DNA of 36,648 nucleotides from positions 1-36,648 of the forward strand of contig DYMH01000021.1 of assembly GCA_020721645.1 (NCBI GenBank). Reading direction: 5' to 3'. Position 1 is the stretch's first letter; every line of letters begins with the position of its first letter. Below, piece by piece: positions 9,462 through 15,579 of the stretch. Below the pieces are notes generated by a model. It was not told where the DNA came from, did not search any database, and worked only from the letters and a program-made list of their open reading frames with translations. Made by a program: the position numbers and the translations under genes. This DNA is from Draconibacterium orientale (GTDB lineage Bacteria; Bacteroidota; Bacteroidia; Bacteroidales; JAADGE01).

Positions 9462-9494
9462 GACAGAGTGCGACAATGTATGTCGCACTCTGTC
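9462..9494. terminator. Perfect 14-bp hairpin between convergent genes
   Basis: GACAGAGTGCGACA (9462-9475), a 5-nt loop and its exact reverse complement (9481-9494) form a strong hairpin between the end of the DUF2723 gene (+) and the stop codon of the DUF262 gene (-), which begins at the very next base. No clear T run follows on the plus strand. Position and symmetry suggest a shared transcript end. Confidence 0.7.
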
Positions 9495-11663
9495 TTATAC
9501 TTTAATTTCTTTGTAATTATCACCTACAACCTTAGTTTTCTCAAGTACATAAAGTATAGTTTTTTCCTCGTTTAAACATATTCTTTTATGGTAGCTATCC
9601 CTCAAAAGAGAGTTGTTCTTAACTAAATGGCTTCGATAGTCATTTAAAGGTGTAGATTTCAGAATTACACTTTTTAAAATTGTGATTCTATCATCACTCA
9701 AATTAAATGAATTGGAAATTAACTTATAAACTGCATTTATAAACTTATCCGATTTTTTTCTGAAAGCATCTTTCCATTCATTTTCAGTATTCAACAATGA
9801 GTATCTATGAGCCCAACCAAGTGAAGATGTCCTACCATCCCAAATTGGATAGTCATTTTGTGTCAATAAAGCTTTTCGTAATATATCATCCTTGCTTTCA
9901 AATAATAATAAAAATTTATCACAAATGCTCGTAAATTCTAGAATATTAAATTCCTCGCCAACTTTAGAAAAATCTAATAGAAATTTAATTTCACCTTTAA
10001 GAAAAATATCATCCTCTGCTTTGAATATTTGCAATTTCCAATTACTCTCAGATTGTATCAATGTTGCTTTCAATTTTTCTTCTTCGATATGTTTTGTCGC
10101 AAATCCAGATTTAAGTGTTTTACTTGAAAGAAATTCATAAATATTATCGCATCCGCTTGAAAGTTCATTGATAAGCCCAATTGCACCAATAAAAGCAGAA
10201 GCACTATCAATTGTTGCATTTTGGACGATATTTCTTACAACCCTCATCCATTCTGAAAATAATTCGGAATTGAAGGTTTCTGAATTTAGTACGTATTTTG
10301 TTTGTGCATAGAATAAAACTCTTTGTTTATATTCTGTCTTGGACGCTTTTGCAAACTCTATAAATAAGTTATTATCTATCTCTGTGTTACTGTTAATCTT
10401 TACTTTTCTATTTTCGATAAAATCCCATAGTATTAAATTGACAGGAAATAATTCATCGTTCTTATCTTTTGAGTAAACATTCAAACAGTTTTTTAAATAA
10501 TCAAAAGAGCCCTTTGTGATAAAATCATCAGGACTTACATTGGCAGGATTATTGAAAAGGGTTGTTATTCTGCGCTCTATTCTTTCTCTTTTAACAGCTT
10601 CGTCAGTAATATTCTTTTCTTTCTTTTCTTCAAGAATTTTTCTTGTATTCAATTCATTTTCTGAATTTTCGAAGATTTCAAGATTTTGAGCATAGTTACT
10701 TATTGCTATACCGGCAATAAATTTTATTATTTCGTTATCAATTATATTATCATCGCCTCTATGTTTCCAAAATAAATCAGTCCAAACAGTATCAATTCTA
10801 TGTGAAAAGGTTTTTTCTGTAAGTTCTTTCCATTTTTCTTTATTATTTTCACTTAATTCAAGCTCCTTTTCAAAGACATTCTTCTTTATGTGTTTTTCAA
10901 ATCGGGCTTTAAAGGTCTCAAAATCTGTCAATCCTTTGCCCCTCGCATTCATTTTTATATAAAGGTCGTCAGTTAAGCCTATATCATTAAGTTGCTTGAA
11001 ATGAAATGTGATTGGTGGGTTTTCTGATGTCAGTTTTTGCCAAAAAATCTTTAATTCCTCGTCATTTTTGCTTTGTAATCGTTCTTCAATTGCATCAAGC
11101 ATTACTAACATAGCCTTTATTGTAGGGTCTTTTTTCCACGATAAAAAGAACCATTTTGAATCGGATATTTTTTCACTAATCGTTTTCCCTATGCCCAAAA
11201 AATCTCCGTTAACAACAAGTTCATTACAAAACTCTCTTGAAGATATTCTTGTCTCGTAAGTAAATTTTATAAAATGCTTTTTAGTGTTCGGCAAGTCTCC
11301 CGTTTTTAAAGCAATATACCAGTGAAGTAGGAATAATGTTGTTAAACGTTGTTGACCGTCTAACGGTTGAAAAACATCTTTTTCAACATTTCCATAAACG
11401 AAATCCAATTCAAGCGTGCCTTTTTCAGATTCAACTGCTTCAATTATGCTTTTTAAGAATAAAGACCTTATTTTATTGGTTTTTTCATTTTTCCTGCCTT
11501 GTGCAAAGTCCCGCTGAATTATGGGAATCTGAATTTTAGACGTTTCGGAAAGTAATTCCCAAAACGATATGGAATTTAAGCGTTCTAACAATTCGGTTGC
11601 GAGAACTTTACCTTCAATATCTTTCATATTATTTGCGATTTTTTCGATTCTTTCAATTTTCAT
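9495..11663 (-). CDS. DUF262-domain protein, second gene of a GmrSD-like pair
   Basis: A 722-residue cytoplasmic protein (from ATG 11663) with the N-terminal DUF262 (GmrS-like, ParB/Srx-fold) domain: IPIIQRDFAQGR with Q50-R51, and DGQQR at 102-106 followed by LTTLFLLHWY. A second conserved block reads YIKMNARGKGLTDFE, which is the DUF262 region that recognises nucleotide or DNA ends. I see no DUF1524 HNH motif; the long C-terminal part is lysine-rich, alpha-helical and unrecognised. It starts 5 bp after the stop of the DUF262-DUF1524 gene; a TTG at 11672 would overlap that stop. In GmrSD and SspE-like systems DUF262 senses or hydrolyses NTP and controls DNA cleavage of modified phage DNA; here the non-nuclease partner probably regulates or targets the nuclease. 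By eye the gene is more A/T-rich than the neighbouring core genes, which suits an acquired module. Confidence 0.85.
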   Translation of the reverse strand: MKIERIEKIANNMKDIEGKVLATELLERLNSISFWELLSETSKIQIPIIQRDFAQGRKNEKTNKIRSLFLKSIIEAVESEKGTLELDFVYGNVEKDVFQPLDGQQRLTTLFLLHWYIALKTGDLPNTKKHFIKFTYETRISSREFCNELVVNGDFLGIGKTISEKISDSKWFFLSWKKDPTIKAMLVMLDAIEERLQSKNDEELKIFWQKLTSENPPITFHFKQLNDIGLTDDLYIKMNARGKGLTDFETFKARFEKHIKKNVFEKELELSENNKEKWKELTEKTFSHRIDTVWTDLFWKHRGDDNIIDNEIIKFIAGIAISNYAQNLEIFENSENELNTRKILEEKKEKNITDEAVKRERIERRITTLFNNPANVSPDDFITKGSFDYLKNCLNVYSKDKNDELFPVNLILWDFIENRKVKINSNTEIDNNLFIEFAKASKTEYKQRVLFYAQTKYVLNSETFNSELFSEWMRVVRNIVQNATIDSASAFIGAIGLINELSSGCDNIYEFLSSKTLKSGFATKHIEEEKLKATLIQSESNWKLQIFKAEDDIFLKGEIKFLLDFSKVGEEFNILEFTSICDKFLLLFESKDDILRKALLTQNDYPIWDGRTSSLGWAHRYSLLNTENEWKDAFRKKSDKFINAVYKLISNSFNLSDDRITILKSVILKSTPLNDYRSHLVKNNSLLRDSYHKRICLNEEKTILYVLEKTKVVGDNYKEIKV

Positions 11664-11668
11664 GAAAC

Positions 11669-13363
11669 TCAAGATTTAGAGTTGTACACAACACTTTTTA
11701 AGTCTTCAAAATAATCTGTTCTGTCATTTTCATTCCATATCTCTATGTCTTTCAGATTTTTTGAATAATATTTCATAAATACATTTCTGGTACAAGTAGG
11801 GATAAATGTTCCGTTCTTTTCATTCTCAATTATTTTATTTCTTTTATTTTTGAAAGAATCATTTTTATAAGAACGGTTTGTGCCTCTATCAAGTAAACAT
11901 AGGTTGCGAATGCTATTATCATCATCACCTAAGACATATTCAATAATTGACTGAAATTCATCTTCTGCAATTTGATTAATTTCTTTTATTGCGTTCTCTA
12001 TCTGTAAATTAAGTTCCAAATTAGTATGTTGTTCTGTTTTTGCAAAGTTGTTAATTAACCAAGAATTTTGGTCTTCATATTTTACTTTAACCTTAGTTGC
12101 AATTGCATGGATATGTTCAATATCCCAACCAATCTTTTTATCTTTATATCGTACAAATGGGAAACGCGTAGTTTTTTCTTTATTATTAAGCATTGTTTGA
12201 ATGTTATGCAGTAATAAAATCTTTCTTATCAAATATGAATGCTTTCCATATTCCAATTCTTTCAGATTCTCACATTTCACTTTTTCGATAATTTTGATAT
12301 CAAGCAATTTTCTAAATTCTTGTTTTTGCTTGTTTTTGACTTCTTTTAGCAAGTCGGTTATTTCTGAATCTGCTGAAATTAAAAAGCCGATTTTATGATA
12401 TAATTCTCGCTCTGTAAACCATTCTTCAATAGTTTGAAATATTCTTTTAATTTCTTTCCAGTTTGTATCAATTTCATCTTTGCTTTTTGATTTGAATTTT
12501 TCTGAAAAGAAACGAAATGTTGAGTATTGGTCGTTACCATTTTTTATTCCATCGATATTTTTCATAATATTGAACAGGTACTCAATACGAGTTGGCAGCT
12601 CGTTCTCTGAATTATTTATAAAATACCAAAGTTCGTCATTTTGCAATGAGTATTCCATTCTGTCCCATTCAGAAGCTATTTCTAACTGTCTTAATCTTAT
12701 TTCTTCAGTATCGGAATCAGGGAAATTTGAACTATTAAGAAAAAGGGCTTTTATTAGTTCTGCGTTTGTTAATGGGATTTTTCCCATATTAATGCGGGTA
12801 AAGATTTCAATTGCATCTTTTTCAGACGAAACTTCATACCAAATTACCTTCGTGCTTTCTAAAAATGGAGTAATAAACTTTGAACTTATTGAATTATAAC
12901 CTTGATTTGCCTTTGTTTGAAACCATTCTTTAATTTTCTGATATGCTTGAAATATATGAAAGTAATCAATATTTCCAATAGATTCCTTTTCGCTCTTTAA
13001 ATCAATGCTTTGCAGAAATAGTTTACTGTTAGAATTTTCTTTATTTCTCGTTTCATACTCTATTTCAAAACTTTTCCTTTCACTTTCGATGAAACGTTCC
13101 AAGTGCTTTAAAATTAGAAATATTGTTGTCAACCTTTGTTGACCGTCTAAAACTTCATAATGATTATTGATTTTTTTCACAACTACAGGTTGCAAACAAT
13201 ACCATTCGTTATCCTTTTTTCCTGTTTTTGTAATAAAATCCCAAACATCATTTAATAAATCTTCAACCTGCCTTTTTGTCCAGCGGTAACCTCTTTGATA
13301 TGAAGGAATAAAGAATTTATTTTCTAAAAGTTCTCCGATTGTCTTTTCTGTTAAACAACTCAT
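11669..13363 (-). CDS. DUF262 and DUF1524 (HNH) protein, GmrSD-like nuclease
   Basis: A 564-residue protein with both halves of a GmrSD-type enzyme. The DUF262 domain has SYQRGYRW (Q23-R24) and DGQQR at 73-77, plus FTRINMGKIPLTNAELIKA. The C-terminal DUF1524 domain has WDIEHIHA with the nuclease dyad E416-H417, then NLCLLDRGTNRSYKNDSF, the downstream Asn/Lys part of the HNH/beta-beta-alpha-metal site. GmrSD family members cut DNA bearing modified cytosines or phosphorothioate-linked contexts; the substrate here is unknown. It is the first gene of a two-gene operon with another DUF262 protein. The ATG at 13363 lies 4 bp behind the stop codon of a decayed exonuclease gene on the same strand, so the operon once had at least three genes. 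Confidence 0.87.
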   Translation of the reverse strand: MSCLTEKTIGELLENKFFIPSYQRGYRWTKRQVEDLLNDVWDFITKTGKKDNEWYCLQPVVVKKINNHYEVLDGQQRLTTIFLILKHLERFIESERKSFEIEYETRNKENSNSKLFLQSIDLKSEKESIGNIDYFHIFQAYQKIKEWFQTKANQGYNSISSKFITPFLESTKVIWYEVSSEKDAIEIFTRINMGKIPLTNAELIKALFLNSSNFPDSDTEEIRLRQLEIASEWDRMEYSLQNDELWYFINNSENELPTRIEYLFNIMKNIDGIKNGNDQYSTFRFFSEKFKSKSKDEIDTNWKEIKRIFQTIEEWFTERELYHKIGFLISADSEITDLLKEVKNKQKQEFRKLLDIKIIEKVKCENLKELEYGKHSYLIRKILLLHNIQTMLNNKEKTTRFPFVRYKDKKIGWDIEHIHAIATKVKVKYEDQNSWLINNFAKTEQHTNLELNLQIENAIKEINQIAEDEFQSIIEYVLGDDDNSIRNLCLLDRGTNRSYKNDSFKNKRNKIIENEKNGTFIPTCTRNVFMKYYSKNLKDIEIWNENDRTDYFEDLKSVVYNSKS

Positions 13364-13367
13364 ATAT

Positions 13368-13478
13368 CTATCTCTTTTGTAAATGGATTAAAAACAATTC
13401 CGCACAAGCTTTTGCATCACTCAATGCATCGTAATGATTCAATGGTATTTTGTAAATTTTGCAAAAATAAATTTCAAG
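13368..13478 (-). pseudogene. C-terminal remnant of a DEDDh 3'-5' exonuclease (RNase T/DnaQ type)
   Basis: On the minus strand the last 36 codons of an exonuclease survive: YKIPLNHYDALSDAKACAEL, then FLIHLQKR and a TAG stop at 13370-13368. The HxAxxDA pattern (H15 and D21 of the fragment) is the third exonuclease motif of DEDDh proteins; Bacteroidota exonucleases of this kind end with NHHEALSDARACA-like sequence. Directly upstream the frame is closed by TGA at 13481-13479, and the Exo I and Exo II motifs (about 130-150 residues) are absent, so it is a stump, not a working gene. It lies immediately before the DUF262-DUF1524 start and points to an earlier exonuclease partner or to a deletion or replacement at this junction. 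Confidence 0.75.
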
Positions 13479-13635
13479 TCAGCCAGTCCGTGTCGTACTA
13501 TTATTTTTTTTCGTGTTTGTGTCTGCTGATTTCATTTTCTTGTCTTTTTGCAAACATTGCACTTATTGCCATTTTAGTTACTTTACGTTGCTTCAAATCT
13601 ATGAATTTATTCTTTGCTAACAAAATAAATCTCAA

Positions 13636-13833
13636 TCATTTCTGCTTGTCAGAATTAAATTTGTCCACAAACCTCACAAACTCAAAAAACTTCTGTTTCT
13701 CCACCAAAATCACGGTACTGCCCGGAATGCGGTTGACTTCAATCTTTTTTTCGAAAATGGAAATGAAAAAGCCGATTTGTTGGGCGGATTTGAAAACAGC
13801 TTTTACTTCGGGCATTGTTTTTGAGCAACCCAT
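13636..13833 (-). CDS. Small hypothetical protein
   Basis: A 65-residue ORF from ATG 13833 (74 from TTG 13860) reading MGCSKTMPEVKAVFKSAQQ at the N terminus, then an IGFFISIFEKK segment and VILVEKQKFFEFVRFVDKFN near the end. The codon choice is richer in G/C than the defence genes next to it and it reads like a structured small domain, with a central hydrophobic strand and a C-terminal amphipathic helix. I do not recognise the family. In the same frame, after a single TGA, 43 more open codons follow (to 13510), so a longer ancestral reading frame is possible. It could be a remnant. Confidence 0.45.
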   Translation of the reverse strand: MGCSKTMPEVKAVFKSAQQIGFFISIFEKKIEVNRIPGSTVILVEKQKFFEFVRFVDKFNSDKQK

Positions 13834-13884
13834 GAAAAAATTGTTAAATTTGCTTTTCAATTTTTATTTACACTAATTTTGCAA

Positions 13885-13892
13885 TATATTTG
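13885..13892 (+). promoter_or_regulatory. -7 element for the DUF4258-DUF2283 pair
   Basis: TATATTTG fits the Bacteroidota -7 consensus TAnnTTTG and lies 34 bp before the ATG at 13927. No TTG at the expected upstream distance, so the promoter may need an activator or be weak. Confidence 0.45.
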
Positions 13893-13926
13893 TGTAAATT
13901 AAAGTATTTTGAGCAAAAAATGACCA

Positions 13927-14175
13927 ATGAGTGAAAATGAACTAAACTTTTCAAACCATGTTTTACAAAGAATTGAAGAACGAAAACTCGAAAAACAGTG
14001 GATAACAGATGCTGTTGCAAGTGCAGACAAAACAATTATTAAATCGGACAAAGAAGTGGTTTATTTCAAAAAAATTGCTGATTGTGAAAACCGAACTTTA
14101 AAAGTAGTGGTTAATCCGATTTCCCGACTCATTGTAACAGCTCATTTTGACAGAAAAGAAACTAAAAATATCTAA
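13927..14175 (+). CDS. DUF4258 protein, putative toxin
   Basis: An 82-residue protein of the DUF4258 family: FSNHVLQRIEERKLEKQWI at the N terminus (HxxxRxxER pattern), then a strand-rich part with FKKIADCENRTLKVVVNP and the closing IVTAHFDRK. DUF4258 shares the short HxxxRxxxR-like layout of BrnT/HigB-type ribonuclease folds and is repeatedly found next to small antitoxin-like partners. Two bases separate it from the DUF2283 gene. Toxin activity is inferred from fold and arrangement only; no active residues can be asserted beyond the conserved His/Arg/Glu cluster. Confidence 0.75.
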   Translation: MSENELNFSNHVLQRIEERKLEKQWITDAVASADKTIIKSDKEVVYFKKIADCENRTLKVVVNPISRLIVTAHFDRKETKNI

Positions 14176-14177
14176 TT

Positions 14178-14411
14178 ATGAAAATCACATTCGATAAAGA
14201 TGCAGATGCTCTGTATTTCAAACTCACTGACAAAAACATTACAGAAACTGAGGAAATTGAGGAAAATATCATCGTTGATTATGATACGGACAAGAATATT
14301 GTAGGTATTGAAGTGCTCTATTTTGTAGAAAAACATAGAAAGGATTTCGTTTCGGTTTTCAAACAAGTTGTGCAATCGGTGTTAAAAATGGAAGAACTCG
14401 AACTTGTCTGA
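14178..14411 (+). CDS. DUF2283 protein, putative antitoxin partner
   Basis: A 77-residue acidic protein beginning MKITFDKDADALYFKLTD, the DUF2283 signature (D-x-D-A-L-Y), followed by ETEEIEENIIVDYDTD and IVGIEVLYF. It starts 2 bp after the DUF4258 stop, so the two are translationally linked. DUF2283-DUF4258 pairs are common in mobile and defence regions and are proposed toxin-antitoxin modules; which of the two neutralises the other is not proved by sequence. The strong negative charge fits an antitoxin for the basic DUF4258 partner. Confidence 0.78.
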   Translation: MKITFDKDADALYFKLTDKNITETEEIEENIIVDYDTDKNIVGIEVLYFVEKHRKDFVSVFKQVVQSVLKMEELELV

Positions 14412-14446
14412 ATTTTAATGCTTTTTTATGTGTATTTTGCTTTCTG

Positions 14447-14659
14447 AATGATGCCCGGTTGTTGTGCACAACACACAACACCAATTTCCTGAATTTAAAT
14501 AAGTTGCGAAAAGACCAAATTTGGTTTGTAAACAAAAAAGATGATGCTTCAACCGATTTGTATTCGCTTTATGATTTCGGAGATTTTCGCGACACGATGG
14601 ACTTGGAAAAAGCCTATCTCATGGGACGTTTCGATGCAAAATCGTTTATTGTTGATTGA
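14447..14659 (+). pseudogene. C-terminal remnant of a COG1106-type AAA ATPase (AbiL/RloA-like)
   Basis: The frame reads NDARLLCTTHNTNFLNLN, RKDQIWFVNKKDD, then STDLYSLYDFGDFRD and ends KAYLMGRFDAKSFIVD. This is the H-loop (TTHxTN) and C terminus of AAA_21/AAA_15 ATPases that occur with RloB-like partners in phage-abortive systems. Walker A, the signature and Walker B (more than 300 residues) are absent upstream, and the start-like codon is a TTG inside the former gene. No RloB-type partner is found downstream up to tcdA. It is a dead fragment of a lost defence gene. Confidence 0.75.
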
Positions 14660-14780
14660 AGCTCTTGAAGAAATAAAATTGTACAATTCTTAACGCTGCG
14701 TGCATAAAATTTCAAATTGAAAATTAAAATTGTTTTTTGAAAAATTCAGCCGGTCATTTATTTATCACATTTACTGTTTA

Positions 14781-15557
14781 TTACATATTTCGCTCAAAAA
14801 TATTTTGTAAAACCAAGCCTGCAATAGTAAAACCGAAAATCGCTGTAATGTGAGCCGTACTGCCGTTGGTTACTGCTTTTTTGAGGATTTGTTCATCGGT
14901 TTCCTGCGAATTTTCCACTGAATTTGTCGAATCATTCTGTGCCTTGTCGATTGATAGATTCGGAAGCACTTCGTTGCCGTAAACACACAAAAAATCTTTT
15001 GCGGGCAAATCGCCTCGCCGTATGCGTTTGCGAATGATGGCAGCAAACGGACAGCCGACCACGTCCCAAAAATTTGCAACTCGAATTCGTGTCGGGTCCA
15101 CCTTCAAAGCCGCACCCATCGACGAAATAAGCACGGCATCTGTTCGTGTTGCTGTGCGAATTAAATGTATTTTACTGCTCAGGCTGTCAATTGCATCAAT
15201 AATAAAATCGTAGGAATGGAGCTCGAAAAAATCGGAATTATCCTGATTATAAACCTTTTGTATCGAGGTGATTTGTGCCCGAGGATTGATTTCGAGCAAG
15301 CGTGCTTTTAACGCTTCGGTTTTAATTTGACCAAGGGTTTTGTGGGTAGCCTGCAATTGTCGGTTGATATTTGTAATGCTCACAGTATCAATATCAACAA
15401 TTGTTAGATTTATAATTCCCGAACGTATCAAACTTTCGGCACACCAACTTCCCACGCCGCCGATACCGAAAATAATAATTTTTTGTTTGCCTAAAATGTG
15501 CATTTTTTCTTTTCCCAATAAGAGTTCGGTGCGTTGAAATTGTATGGAATCTGACAT
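14781..15557 (-). CDS. tcdA: tRNA threonylcarbamoyladenosine dehydratase
   Basis: TcdA (CsdL/YgdL) is an E1-like ThiF-family enzyme that uses ATP to cyclise t6A37 of ANN-decoding tRNAs to ct6A. The length (258) equals the family norm. Visible motifs are GIGGVGSW (31-38) for ATP binding, DIDTVSITNINRQ with the conserved Asp, Asn, Arg and Gln, and DAIDSLSSKIHLI; the region around GCPFAAIIRKRIRRGDLP is diagnostic of TcdA rather than MoeB/ThiF. It starts 22 bp after the stop codon of the type IIG restriction-modification gene and runs in the same direction, so it may share that transcript. It is the only housekeeping gene within the accessory island. Confidence 0.92.
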   Translation of the reverse strand: MSDSIQFQRTELLLGKEKMHILGKQKIIIFGIGGVGSWCAESLIRSGIINLTIVDIDTVSITNINRQLQATHKTLGQIKTEALKARLLEINPRAQITSIQKVYNQDNSDFFELHSYDFIIDAIDSLSSKIHLIRTATRTDAVLISSMGAALKVDPTRIRVANFWDVVGCPFAAIIRKRIRRGDLPAKDFLCVYGNEVLPNLSIDKAQNDSTNSVENSQETDEQILKKAVTNGSTAHITAIFGFTIAGLVLQNIFERNM

Positions 15558-15579
15558 AAATTTTGATGAGTTGTTTTTG

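Noticed and set aside
13479-13510. Extended exonuclease reading (RHGLADLKFIFAKF) via two frameshifts
   Set aside because: It can be read in another frame, but the frame joining HYDALSDA continues as LEIYFCKIYKIP up to a TGA, which matches the family better; the alternative is likely chance.
13412-13876. 154-codon plus-strand ORF with hydrophobic N terminus
   Set aside because: It runs antisense across the exonuclease remnant and the small minus-strand gene; its sequence is Cys/Phe/Leu-rich in the way antisense translations are, and no domain is recognised.
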